NCBI GenBank assembly: GCA_017987895.1
Contig: JAGNSU010000007.1
Coordinates: forward strand, 1 to 64,000
DNA from: Flavobacteriales bacterium
GTDB lineage: Bacteria; Bacteroidota; Bacteroidia; Flavobacteriales_F; PHOS-HE28
Direction: 5' to 3'
DNA length: 64,000 bases
This document shows, piece after piece, positions 45,492 through 54,613 of the stretch. Made by a program: the position numbers and the translations under genes. Within the stretch, counting starts at the first letter, position 1. Every line of letters starts with the position of its first letter. The notes beneath the pieces are model-generated. The model was not told where the DNA came from, did not search any database, and worked only from the letters and a program-made list of their open reading frames with translations.

Positions 45492-46862
45492 CTACGGCAC
45501 TCGGTCCTCGTCGTGCAAGTTGTTCAATATCGCCTGCGACATTTCCCAGTTCAAGCGTGAGACCTTGATGGCACCACGCTTGTCAGCCTTCAGTAAGAAG
45601 ACCTGGTGGGCCAGTTCGTTCGCGTTCACTGGCACATCCACCGGGGCCATGTTGCCGACTTGGGCTTTAACGATGAGGTCTTCGTGGCGCGGCTCCAAGA
45701 GCATGGTGTGGTACTGTCCCTTCGCCATATGAACGGAACCCTCCCGACCGGGGACTTGCAGACGGATGGGTGCCTCCTGCCTTCCATTCCTGCTATGCAC
45801 GAAAAACACTTCCGCGCGTCGCACATCGTCGGTGGGGACCGGAACCTCGGACCAACGCTCCGGATCGCCTACGAGACGGCCGGTAAGCAGTTCCACGCGC
45901 ACCGGCACGCTGCGTTCCCGGAGCGAGGCCGCAGCACCGAACGCACCACCCAGCGCACCGAACATCACAGCCCCCATGACGGCCATTTCCGGATCCACCT
46001 CCGAGAACCGCACACGTGTCCGTAGCGCGGCAGCATCCCTTGAAAGCTCCAGGAACTGCCCATCCACGTTCACATACCGTCGTACACCATCACTGCAACC
46101 CCAAAGCGCCTTGCGCAGTTCGCTGGCGGTGTCCCCCTTCATGCGCATGGAACGGGGCATTTCCACCGGATCACGCCTTTCCAGCACGAAGGGCGTGATC
46201 GAATCGGGGCTGTTGCGCAATGCGTCCATGTAGGTGTGGTACAGACCGCGCCGTGGGATCGCCGCCAGCGCAGCGAGCAACGCGGATCCTTCCGGAACAA
46301 CTTGCAAACCGGTCGGGCCCATCACCACGCTCTCCAGGCGCTCTGCATCACGAGCGGCCACGTAGCCGGCCAGGCATTCGGTAAACGCGCTCGCCAGCGT
46401 CCGGTCGTGCGCACCGGTAACACCCACACCGCGCCAGAGCGCATTGGTGCCATGGGCGTAAACGCGCACCCACGTGGCCGGTCCTTCACGCCGCAGCACT
46501 TCCAGGTGCAAGGCACAGGAGGCCCGGCCCGTCCCTTTGACGGTATGCTCGCTGAGGTGCAGCATATTCACTTTGATCACCAGTCCTGGACCACCCTCCG
46601 CTGGTTCACCACCGCTCAGGAAGTTGTGCAATATGCGGTCCGTAGGCCCGCTGAGATAGGCAGGGACCGGTTGCTCTGGAACGCCCTTATACACCGTCCC
46701 GATCGGCGCGAGCGGATCGAACGCGAGCACCACGCTGTCGATCGGTTCATGCAGCCCCAGCACCGCGAACGTGCCCGTACCCAGCTCGATGACATGCTGC
46801 GCACGTGGCATGAAGGCGAGCAGCCACGACCATACGAAAACCCCGAGGCGACGTCCGTTCAT
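45492..46862 (-). CDS. Exported protein of unknown function at the end of the array
   Basis: 456 residues from the ATG at 46862; the GTG at 46865 is an alternative. Signal peptide MNGRRLGVFVWSWLLAFMPRAQ. One internal hydrophobic, glycine-rich stretch near residue 305 (MAVMGAVMFGALGGAFGAAAS) may be a membrane segment. No family was recognised, and the YAGSANDRD module is absent. It follows the last array gene by 32 bases, with a TACCTTGG motif six bases before the ATG, so it may have its own promoter. Its stop is five bases from the convergent plastocyanin-like gene. Confidence 0.75.
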   Translation of the reverse strand: MNGRRLGVFVWSWLLAFMPRAQHVIELGTGTFAVLGLHEPIDSVVLAFDPLAPIGTVYKGVPEQPVPAYLSGPTDRILHNFLSGGEPAEGGPGLVIKVNMLHLSEHTVKGTGRASCALHLEVLRREGPATWVRVYAHGTNALWRGVGVTGAHDRTLASAFTECLAGYVAARDAERLESVVMGPTGLQVVPEGSALLAALAAIPRRGLYHTYMDALRNSPDSITPFVLERRDPVEMPRSMRMKGDTASELRKALWGCSDGVRRYVNVDGQFLELSRDAAALRTRVRFSEVDPEMAVMGAVMFGALGGAFGAAASLRERSVPVRVELLTGRLVGDPERWSEVPVPTDDVRRAEVFFVHSRNGRQEAPIRLQVPGREGSVHMAKGQYHTMLLEPRHEDLIVKAQVGNMAPVDVPVNANELAHQVFLLKADKRGAIKVSRLNWEMSQAILNNLHDEDRVP

Positions 46863-46868
46863 CACCTG

Positions 46869-46876
46869 ACCAAGGT
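46869..46876 (-). promoter_or_regulatory. Promoter -7-like element TACCTTGG
   Basis: Six bases before the ATG at 46862, inside the short gap after the last array gene. Weak match to TAnnTTTG. Confidence 0.35.
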
Positions 46877-46894
46877 AAAAGCCGTTGGCTCAGC

Positions 46895-49873
46895 TCATGG
46901 CAGCTGTGCCACCCGAGTCGCCGTGGGCACCGAGCCACCGATAGTTTGTAGGATGATATCGCGGTCGTTCGCGCTGCCAGCATATTTCACGGTGCCATCC
47001 ATATTGAGGTCCGCTCCGTTGTACAGGTTGCTCACGGTGCTCGTCGGGGTGGTGCCACCGATGAGCGTGAGGATGGGATCGCGATCGTTCGCGCTGCCAG
47101 CATACTTCACCGTGCCATTGAAGTTCGTATCGCCGGGCCAGAGCGTCATGGTACCGTTCACGTTCTTCTGTGCGTTGGTGCCGTATGTCGGGGTGGCAGG
47201 GTTCGTGAAGTTGATCGACGTTGGCGAGGATGAAAGCGTGATCGGCGCTGCCGTCATGATACCCAGGTGGTTGCGATGGCGGATCGCGATGTAATACGCT
47301 CCCGGCGGCTTGGTGAACGAAATGGAAGAGGTGCCGCTCATGCCCACAACACCGCCATCACGCCGGAGCAAGGCGCTCTTGGACATCCAGACCTCATTGG
47401 CCGTGGTGCGCACCTCGGCGATCACCCAATCCACGATCGCACCTTGTCCTGTGATGTTCAGAGCACCGGCTTGCGCCGTTTCGCCACCGCCGCCACCGCG
47501 ATGCTGATAACCCAGCGCCGTGAAAGGCTCCGTGGCAGGGACCAGAGAAGCGGCACGCAGATCGTCCTTCATTGGGGGCGTTCCGACAGCGTATGGCCCG
47601 TTCAGGATCGCGGACATGAATAGGGTCGTAGTAACGGTCGCATCGTTCCGGATCCTCGCGATCCGGTTCCTACCGGTCCCGTTCACCGCAGTGAACCAGC
47701 CGCCCACGATGATGCCACCATCATGCTGCACCGCGAGACACTTGACCTGCTCGTTCGCACCCGATCCAACATTGAAGGTGGCGTCGTACCCACCCGTTGC
47801 GTTCAACCGTGCGATACGCGGCGAACCCGCTAAACCCACCTGATAGAAGATACCCACGATCAGAAGCTTGCCGTCCGGTAACAGCGCTATGTCCAAAATA
47901 TCCTGGCTGGGGCCGGAACCTGTATTGTATCCGGCCTCAAGTGTTCCGGTGGAATTCAACCGCGCCACGCGGTCCTTGGACGTGCCGTTCACATGGGTGA
48001 ACAAACCGGCGATGATCACCTTCCCATCGGCTTGAAGGGCAAGTTCCTTCACCATGTCGTTCGCACCGGTGCCTGGGTCGAAGGTGACATCCAGTGAACC
48101 GTCCGCGTTCAGCCGTGCGATGCGGTTCCGCCCTGTCCCGTTGAAGCTGGTAAAGGCACCGCCGATCAAGATCTTCCCATCGGGTTGTAACGCCAATGCT
48201 TCAATACTTGCATCCGCACCCGTGCCGATGGCGAACGACCCATCCAGGGACCCATCCGGGAGCAAACGGGCGATGCCGTTGACCAACGCGCCGTTCGTAG
48301 TGCTGAAGTACCCGACCACCAGGATCTTTCCATCCGGAAGCAGGACCATTTCACGGGCGCCAGCACCGCCGATACCCGGCGAAAAGGAGGGGTCGAGCGT
48401 TCCATCCGCGTTGAGCCGGGCCACGCAGACCTTGGATACGCCTGCCACCGTAATGAAACCGCCACCGATGAGGACCTTCCCATCGGGCTGGTCGGCGCTG
48501 CAGTTCACCACATCGTTCGGCCCGGATCCGGGATCGAACGATGTATCGAGCGTGCCGTCGTTGTTCAGCTGTGCCAGCCTGCTGCGGAGGGCGCCATTGA
48601 ACAGCCGGAAACGCCCCCCCACCAGGATCTGTCCGTTGGACCTTACCCGTACGTGTTCCACAAACGGGCCGGGCTCGCCCCCAGCACCTGTTCCCGCGTT
48701 GAACGTGATGTCGTACGCACCATCGGGGAACAGCCGGGCAAGGCTGTACCGCGGTAGTGCGTTGTAGGTGTCAAAATTCCCGGCGATCAGCAAATTGCCA
48801 TCCGTCAACGTGGCTATGGCATAGATCTCCTGATCGCTGCCTGAACCTATTTGCAGGGAGGGGTCGAGGCTTCCGTCGCTGTTCAATCGTGCCAGGTTCT
48901 TGCGCGCGGTGCCATTGTACGTCGTGAAAAAACCGCCGATGAGGATCTTTCCATCCGGCCGGACAAGGATGGTGTACACGCCGTAGGTAGGACCGCTTCC
49001 CGGCAAAAAGGTGGGGTCCAATGTGCCATCGTTGTTGATGCGGGCGATCCGGTTGCGCGTGGTGCCGTTATAGCTCGTGAAGTTCCCCGCGATCAGCACC
49101 TTCCCATCATCTTGTAAGGCCAACGCAGTGATCGCCGCGGAAGTTCCCGTGCCTGGGTTGAACGCGGCGTCCAATGTGCCGTCGGTGTTCAAGCGCGCGA
49201 TGCGGTTGCGGGCGATGCCGTTATATTGAGTGAAATCGCCTGTGATCACGATCTTCCCGTCGGGCTGCCGCACCATAGCCGCCACCAGGCCGTTGGCACC
49301 AACAACGGTATTGAAGCCGGCGTCCAATGTGCCGTCGTTGTTCAGCCTGGCGATATAGCCGACGGGAGCGCCGTTGTATTGGGTCAGATAACCCGATATG
49401 AGGATCTTCCCATCCGGTTGCAGAAGAACGTCCGTGACGGTGGCATTGGCCCCCGACCCCGGATCGAAACTGGGATCATTGCTTCCATCCGCGAGCGCTC
49501 TCGCCATTCGCGTCCTTGCAGCTCCATTGTATATGGTGAACCACCCTCCCATCAGGATACGACCGTCGGGCTGTACTTCCATGGCGAGCACATCACCGTT
49601 GGTGGTTAAGCCTGCCGTGAAGGTGTTATCCACCGATCCACCGCTATTGACCCTGGCGATATGCCGCGACTGCCATCCGTTGTACCGGAAGAACGCTCCC
49701 CCGATCAGGATCTTCCCGTCGCTCTGCAGGGCCATGCTGCTCACTTGGCTGTCCGCTCCATCCCCGTTCCCGAAACCTGGGTCCGTGGGGTTGAAGGTCA
49801 TATCAACGGATCCAGGTTGCGCCTGGAGGGCGGCCACACACAGAAGCCCGACGGACAGAGAGACGCTCTTCAT
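46895..49873 (-). CDS. Delta-60 repeat protein with YAGSANDRD-type module (array gene F)
   Basis: 992 residues from the ATG at 49873, which lies inside the stop of the preceding gene (ATGA); the longer open frame upstream is a shadow of that gene. Signal peptide MKSVSLSVGLLCVAALQAQ. About fourteen delta-60 repeats (VLLQPDGKILISGYLTQYNG, YIARLNNDGTLDAGF). The last 245 residues are the shared module: GAIVDWVIAEVR, AIRHRNHLGIMT, LWPGDTNFNGTVKYAGSAND and GADLNMDGTVKYAGSANDRD, ending VAQLP. The terminal codons are CCATGA, but the embedded ATG reads only ATG AGC TGA, so no gene follows by overlap. It is the last module-bearing member of the chain. Confidence 0.93.
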   Translation of the reverse strand: MKSVSLSVGLLCVAALQAQPGSVDMTFNPTDPGFGNGDGADSQVSSMALQSDGKILIGGAFFRYNGWQSRHIARVNSGGSVDNTFTAGLTTNGDVLAMEVQPDGRILMGGWFTIYNGAARTRMARALADGSNDPSFDPGSGANATVTDVLLQPDGKILISGYLTQYNGAPVGYIARLNNDGTLDAGFNTVVGANGLVAAMVRQPDGKIVITGDFTQYNGIARNRIARLNTDGTLDAAFNPGTGTSAAITALALQDDGKVLIAGNFTSYNGTTRNRIARINNDGTLDPTFLPGSGPTYGVYTILVRPDGKILIGGFFTTYNGTARKNLARLNSDGSLDPSLQIGSGSDQEIYAIATLTDGNLLIAGNFDTYNALPRYSLARLFPDGAYDITFNAGTGAGGEPGPFVEHVRVRSNGQILVGGRFRLFNGALRSRLAQLNNDGTLDTSFDPGSGPNDVVNCSADQPDGKVLIGGGFITVAGVSKVCVARLNADGTLDPSFSPGIGGAGAREMVLLPDGKILVVGYFSTTNGALVNGIARLLPDGSLDGSFAIGTGADASIEALALQPDGKILIGGAFTSFNGTGRNRIARLNADGSLDVTFDPGTGANDMVKELALQADGKVIIAGLFTHVNGTSKDRVARLNSTGTLEAGYNTGSGPSQDILDIALLPDGKLLIVGIFYQVGLAGSPRIARLNATGGYDATFNVGSGANEQVKCLAVQHDGGIIVGGWFTAVNGTGRNRIARIRNDATVTTTLFMSAILNGPYAVGTPPMKDDLRAASLVPATEPFTALGYQHRGGGGGETAQAGALNITGQGAIVDWVIAEVRTTANEVWMSKSALLRRDGGVVGMSGTSSISFTKPPGAYYIAIRHRNHLGIMTAAPITLSSSPTSINFTNPATPTYGTNAQKNVNGTMTLWPGDTNFNGTVKYAGSANDRDPILTLIGGTTPTSTVSNLYNGADLNMDGTVKYAGSANDRDIILQTIGGSVPTATRVAQLP

Positions 49874-51291
49874 GGCAATTGCTGTGTTCGCGTTGCGGTG
49901 GGCACCGAGCCCCCGATCGTTTGCAGGATGATATCGCGATCGTTCGCGCTGCCAGCGTACTTCACGGTGCCGTCGAGGTTGAGGTCGGCTCCATTGTACA
50001 CATTGGCCACCGTATTGGTCGGCGTAGTGCCACCGATCAATGTGAGGATCGGATCGCGGTCGTTCGAGCCGCCTGCGTACTTCACCGTACCATCGAAGGT
50101 CACGTCGCCAGGCCACAAGCATCTGGTACTCCCTACTATGGAGATCGGTGATGTCCCATACAGTGCGTTCGCTATTCGAAGGTTCACCGTGACCAGGTCG
50201 GTAAATTGCAGGGAATAGTCCGTGCCGGTCATGACCGCAAGATGGTTGCGATGGCGCAAGGCCACCCGATAGTAGCCAGGGGCTATCGGCACGTTCAAGT
50301 AGTCGTCTCCATCCAGATCGATCAGGTCACCATCCCGTTGAATGAGGGCCGGCCGTGAATACAAGACCACATGTGGCGATGCGGTCGCGCGCAGTTCCAC
50401 GATCACCCAGTCCACCACGGCGTCATTGCCGGTAACTGTCAGAAGCGAAGCAGGAATGGTGGCACTGGCGGTGCTTCCCGCGTAGACGTATCCCAGTGCG
50501 GAGTACGGTTCCGTGGTGGGTACCAAATTCTGGCTCCGCAACCCATCGTTCATGATCGTCCCGCTCGGCAAGGCACCGCATAGCGCTGCCTTCATGCGGA
50601 AGTTCGATCCGCAATCGCCGGCATTGGGAAGGAAGAAAGTCGTCTGGTAGGTGGTCGGGCACCAACGCGTGCTCGAAGTGCTGCTGGGAAGTGTGATGCT
50701 CAGGTTGTACGAACCGGAGGGCAGTGCTGAAAAGTCCAACCGGTAGGGATTCGTGAGGAGCACCGTGTTCAGCTGGCCAGATGCGTACGCTCCGCCGTTC
50801 CTGCCGAGCGTGTAGGTGGCTTGCGTATCGCCGCTCATTGCCCACCATGCGAGCGACATCTCACCGCCGGTCGGGGTGAACGTGACGGTGTACGTGCCGA
50901 TGATACAGTCATTGCTGACGCTTCTGACCCCCGGCCAGAACGGGCCGACGGCGAACCCACCCACTGTACCCGAATTGCTGGCCGTGCATCCCAGCGCATC
51001 GGTCACCTGGATGATACCGTTGTGCGGGGGGTTCGCACAAGCCATCACCGACGGGCAATTGGACCAGACGACCTTGTTGATGGACGCCGAACTACTTGTC
51101 CAAGGGACGCCCGGGAGCCCATTATAGGAAAGGGTATACGGGGGAGTGCCCCCGTTGATGGTGGCTGACATCCACACTGATCCGTTGAAGCCATCACATC
51201 CGGGTGATTCGAAGGGTGGGGTGACGGTCATGCCGCATTGGGCCAGCAAGAAGAAAGGAGCAAGACCGAACGGAAACAGTAACGCTCTCAT
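49870..51291 (-). CDS. SprB-like secreted protein with YAGSANDRD-type module (array gene E)
   Basis: 473 residues. Signal peptide MRALLFPFGLAPFFLLAQ. The N-terminal part (20-220) is cysteine-containing and beta-rich, with INGGTPPYTLSYNGLPG and IIQVTDALGCTASNSG. These are the hallmarks of SprB repeats found in gliding-motility adhesins. The remainder is the shared module (NDAVVDWVIVELR, ALRHRNHLAVMT, VKYAGGSNDRDPIL, VKYAGSANDRDIIL, ending RTQQLP). Its start overlaps the stop of gene D, and its own stop overlaps the start of gene F, both as ATGA. Confidence 0.9.
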   Translation of the reverse strand: MRALLFPFGLAPFFLLAQCGMTVTPPFESPGCDGFNGSVWMSATINGGTPPYTLSYNGLPGVPWTSSSASINKVVWSNCPSVMACANPPHNGIIQVTDALGCTASNSGTVGGFAVGPFWPGVRSVSNDCIIGTYTVTFTPTGGEMSLAWWAMSGDTQATYTLGRNGGAYASGQLNTVLLTNPYRLDFSALPSGSYNLSITLPSSTSSTRWCPTTYQTTFFLPNAGDCGSNFRMKAALCGALPSGTIMNDGLRSQNLVPTTEPYSALGYVYAGSTASATIPASLLTVTGNDAVVDWVIVELRATASPHVVLYSRPALIQRDGDLIDLDGDDYLNVPIAPGYYRVALRHRNHLAVMTGTDYSLQFTDLVTVNLRIANALYGTSPISIVGSTRCLWPGDVTFDGTVKYAGGSNDRDPILTLIGGTTPTNTVANVYNGADLNLDGTVKYAGSANDRDIILQTIGGSVPTATRTQQLP

Positions 51292-52712
51292 GGTAACTGC
51301 TGTGTGCGTGTTGCCGTGGGTACTGTGCCACCTACGGTCTGCAGGATGACGTCGCGGTCGTTCGCGCTGCCGGCGTACTTCACAATGCCGTCCAGGTTGA
51401 CGTCCGCACTGATGTACACGTTGTTCACTGAGTTGGTCGGCGTAGTGCCACCGATGAGCGTAAGGATGGGATCGCGGTCGTTCGCGCCGCCTGCATATTT
51501 CACCGTGCCATCGAAGGTCACATCACCTGGCCAAAGACAGCGCGTCGATGAAATGAGGGTCTGGGCGTTCGTTCCGAAAGTGGTTGCCATGCTTCGAAAG
51601 TTCACCCGCACAGGAACGAACCCTAGGGCGAAGGCACTGCCGGTCATCACGCCCAGATGGTTGCGATGGCGCAGTGCCACACGGTAGTTGCCAGCGGCAA
51701 CTCCAGGGAAACCCACATAGGGATCCCCGTCCAGGTCCATCACTTCGCCATCGCGCGTTAGCAACGCTGGCCGCGATGCGATCACCGGATGCGGCGCCGT
51801 GACGCTGCGCAGCTCCACCGCGATCCAATCCACGATGGCGCTCGCGCCGGTGACAGCGAGCAGCGCTGGATCCATACCAAGCCCCGTAGCCGTTCCAACG
51901 TAAGTGTAGCCGAGGGACGAATAGGGTTCCACCAAGGGAAATGCACCGGTCGTCCGCAAGGCATCCGACATCAGCGCTCCTTGAAAGGCCCCGGCAAGGG
52001 CAGTGGCGATGTCCACGTTCACGCCGACATCCGTGCCGCTGGGCACCTGCATGGAATAAGGATGCTGATCGGGCGAACACCACCAAGGAGCGTTGTTCGA
52101 GGCGCTGCCGGCAGTGAACTGCCATAGGTAGTTGCCCGCTGGCAAATGCCCGAAGACCAGCTTCGACGCACTGAACACGCTCGACATGACCCCTGTCTGA
52201 TAAGGAACACCGTTCCTGCTCAAGCTGTAGAACAACTGGTCGAACCATGGCGAACCTAAGGTCGGCATATAGGTCGGACAGACTCCTTGAGGAGGGTTCC
52301 CGAACCGAACCGTGACCGTATTGTCGGTTTCCACCACCGTTTCCCAGGTCAAGCCGGAGAGTTCGAACACCGCCGCCGGAACACCCTGGCTGGCCAAGCC
52401 GCTCGAAACACAGCCCACCGCATCCTCCACCTCGTATGGGTAGGGTGTGGAATGCGGCCACATGACCCCACATTGCTGCTGTAAGGAGATAAGCGTCCCG
52501 AAACTGGATGAACTCGTCGTACCGGTGCTTTGCAGGAACGGACCGTAGTGTACTGTATATGGCGGGGTCCCCCCGTTCATGAACACGCTGAACGACATGA
52601 CCACCGTGTTCGATCCCAGGCAACCACCTTGGGTGTGGGCCGTGGTCGTCATTATGCACTGTCCAAGGAGCTGCAGGGGCAGCAGGGATGCGAGCAGCAC
52701 GATGGTCTTCAT
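51288..52712 (-). CDS. SprB-like secreted protein with YAGSANDRD-type module (array gene D)
   Basis: 474 residues. Signal peptide MKTIVLLASLLPLQLLGQ. N-terminal SprB-like unit: FMNGGTPPYTVHYGPFLQST, then YPYEVEDAVGCVSSG. A second beta domain lies around residues 120-220 (FGHLPAGNYLWQF). The shared module follows (ASAIVDWIAVELR, ALRHRNHLGVMT, VKYAGGANDRDPIL, VKYAGSANDRDVIL, ending RTQQLP). Codons at the end are TTA CCA TGA, with the ATG used by gene E. It overlaps gene C by ATGA at its own start. Confidence 0.9.
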   Translation of the reverse strand: MKTIVLLASLLPLQLLGQCIMTTTAHTQGGCLGSNTVVMSFSVFMNGGTPPYTVHYGPFLQSTGTTSSSSFGTLISLQQQCGVMWPHSTPYPYEVEDAVGCVSSGLASQGVPAAVFELSGLTWETVVETDNTVTVRFGNPPQGVCPTYMPTLGSPWFDQLFYSLSRNGVPYQTGVMSSVFSASKLVFGHLPAGNYLWQFTAGSASNNAPWWCSPDQHPYSMQVPSGTDVGVNVDIATALAGAFQGALMSDALRTTGAFPLVEPYSSLGYTYVGTATGLGMDPALLAVTGASAIVDWIAVELRSVTAPHPVIASRPALLTRDGEVMDLDGDPYVGFPGVAAGNYRVALRHRNHLGVMTGSAFALGFVPVRVNFRSMATTFGTNAQTLISSTRCLWPGDVTFDGTVKYAGGANDRDPILTLIGGTTPTNSVNNVYISADVNLDGIVKYAGSANDRDVILQTVGGTVPTATRTQQLP

Positions 52713-54613
52713 GGCAATTGCTGTGTTCGCGTTGCCGTGGGCACCGAGCCGCCGATCGTTTGCAGAATGATGTCGCGATCGTTCGCGCTGCCAGCGTACT
52801 TCACTGATCCGTCCAAGTTGATATCGGCGCCATGGTAGACATTGGTCACCGTGTTGGTCGGCGTTCCGCCGCCAACGACTTGAAGTACCACGTCCCGATC
52901 ATTGGCACTCCCCGCGTACTTCACGGTTCCGTTGAAGTTGGCATCACCTGGCCAGAGCACCATGGTGCCGTTCACGTTCTTCTGTGCGTTGATCCCGTAC
53001 GTCGGAGTGCCAGCGTTCGTGAAGTCGATCGTAGTTGGTGAGGATGAGAGCGCGATCGGCGATGCGGTCATCACACCCAAGTGGTTCCGATGGCGCATGG
53101 CGACGAAGTAGCTACCCGCCGGGCAGTCGAAGGATACAGGGGATTGCCCGTCCGTATCCACGATGTCGCCATCGCATTGCAACAAGGCGGTCCGACTCGC
53201 GATGCGCACAGTTGAATTCCATGAAGCTCGCATCTCAAGAACGACCCAATCCACAATGGCATCGGGACCCGAGTTGGCCAACACGCTTGCGGTGGTGCTT
53301 GTGCCGCCTTGGCCAACATGCACGTAACCCAACCCGCTGTAGGGCTCCATCATTGGGAGCAGCGCTTGCGTCCGCAGCGCATCGGTCATTTGTATCGGAC
53401 CCGGTAAGAAGGCGGCGCCCAGCATTGCCCTTACATGAATATTCGGCAATGGTTCTCCTCCATTCACCCGCGTGATGCGGTTTTGCGTGACCCCATCGTA
53501 GCTCGTGAACTCTCCAGCGATCACGATCTTCCCATCCGGTTGTATCGCAACGGCACGAACAGCATTGTTCGCACCCGACCCGGGCCCGAAAGAACCATCC
53601 AAACCGCCGTCCGCGTTCAATCGTGCGAGGCGACCGCAAGACGCTCCGTTGAAACTCGTGAAATACCCGCCCACAATGATCTTCTCGTCCGTCTGAAGGG
53701 CCATCGTCGTGATCGCACTATTGGATCCTGATCCGACGCTGAAAGCAGCGTCAACGTCCCCGAGCAGGTCCACACGGGCGAGCCTACCACAAGGAGCTCC
53801 CTGAAAGCTTGAGAAGTATCCGCCGAAGATGGTCTTTCCATCGGGTTGCAGTAGTGTGGTTGTCACCGTTCCGTTCGCTCCCGCTCCGGACCCGAAGTAC
53901 GAGTCGAGTTGAGCGTTCGGTGACAACCGTGCGACATTGTTGCGCAAGTCATTGTCGTAGTATGAAAAGTTGCCTCCCACCACCATGTAACCATCATAGC
54001 GAAGGGAAATGGATCTGACCTGGCCACCAGTGGTGAGGTTCGCGAACCCATCACCGAGGTCGAAACCTGTATCGACGGATCCATCGGCGTTCAGCTGGAC
54101 CAAACCACTGCGAGGTAGGCCGTTGAACGTAACGAACGAACCACCGACCAGGAGCTTGCCATCGGCCTTTACATGCACTGTTTCCAGATAGGTGATCGTT
54201 CCGACTTGCGCAGGTCCGGAGCCCGGGTCGAAGGTGGTATCCAACGCACCGTTCGGGTGAAGACGTGCGATACAATATCGAAAGACCCCGTTCCAGTTCG
54301 CGAAGGAGCCCACGACGATGATCTTCCCGGACGCATCAATGGCGACCGAAGCGACCCACCCCGATGTACCCGATCCTGGGTCGAAGCTCTGGTCCAACGA
54401 CCCATCCGCGTTCAAGCGAGCGATACCGTTGCGCACTGTGCCATTGTACATGGTGAAATCCCCTCCGATGAGGATCTTCCCATCGGACTGGAGCGTTACA
54501 CAACGCACTGTTCCGTTAGCGCCGGACCCTACCACAAAACCGGCATCCAAACCACCGGGTTGCGCCAGTGCAAGGCTGCAAATGAACGGAAGTAAGACCA
54601 CCCATGATCTCAT
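52709..54613 (-). CDS. Delta-60 repeat protein with YAGSANDRD-type module (array gene C)
   Basis: 634 residues. Signal peptide MRSWVVLLPFICSLALAQ. About seven delta-60 repeats (LQSDGKILIGGDFTMYNGTV, IARLNADGSLDQSFDPG). The C-terminal 235 residues are the shared module (PDAIVDWVVLEMR, AMRHRNHLGVMT, then two VKYAGSANDRD units, ending RTQQLP). The last 94 bases differ from those of gene E at only four positions, although the N-terminal parts are unrelated. Start and stop both overlap neighbours as ATGA. Confidence 0.92.
   Translation of the reverse strand: MRSWVVLLPFICSLALAQPGGLDAGFVVGSGANGTVRCVTLQSDGKILIGGDFTMYNGTVRNGIARLNADGSLDQSFDPGSGTSGWVASVAIDASGKIIVVGSFANWNGVFRYCIARLHPNGALDTTFDPGSGPAQVGTITYLETVHVKADGKLLVGGSFVTFNGLPRSGLVQLNADGSVDTGFDLGDGFANLTTGGQVRSISLRYDGYMVVGGNFSYYDNDLRNNVARLSPNAQLDSYFGSGAGANGTVTTTLLQPDGKTIFGGYFSSFQGAPCGRLARVDLLGDVDAAFSVGSGSNSAITTMALQTDEKIIVGGYFTSFNGASCGRLARLNADGGLDGSFGPGSGANNAVRAVAIQPDGKIVIAGEFTSYDGVTQNRITRVNGGEPLPNIHVRAMLGAAFLPGPIQMTDALRTQALLPMMEPYSGLGYVHVGQGGTSTTASVLANSGPDAIVDWVVLEMRASWNSTVRIASRTALLQCDGDIVDTDGQSPVSFDCPAGSYFVAMRHRNHLGVMTASPIALSSSPTTIDFTNAGTPTYGINAQKNVNGTMVLWPGDANFNGTVKYAGSANDRDVVLQVVGGGTPTNTVTNVYHGADINLDGSVKYAGSANDRDIILQTIGGSVPTATRTQQLP

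Noticed and set aside
49874-50122. N-terminal extension of array gene F
   Set aside because: It is an out-of-frame reading of the module of gene E. The real signal peptide starts at 49873.
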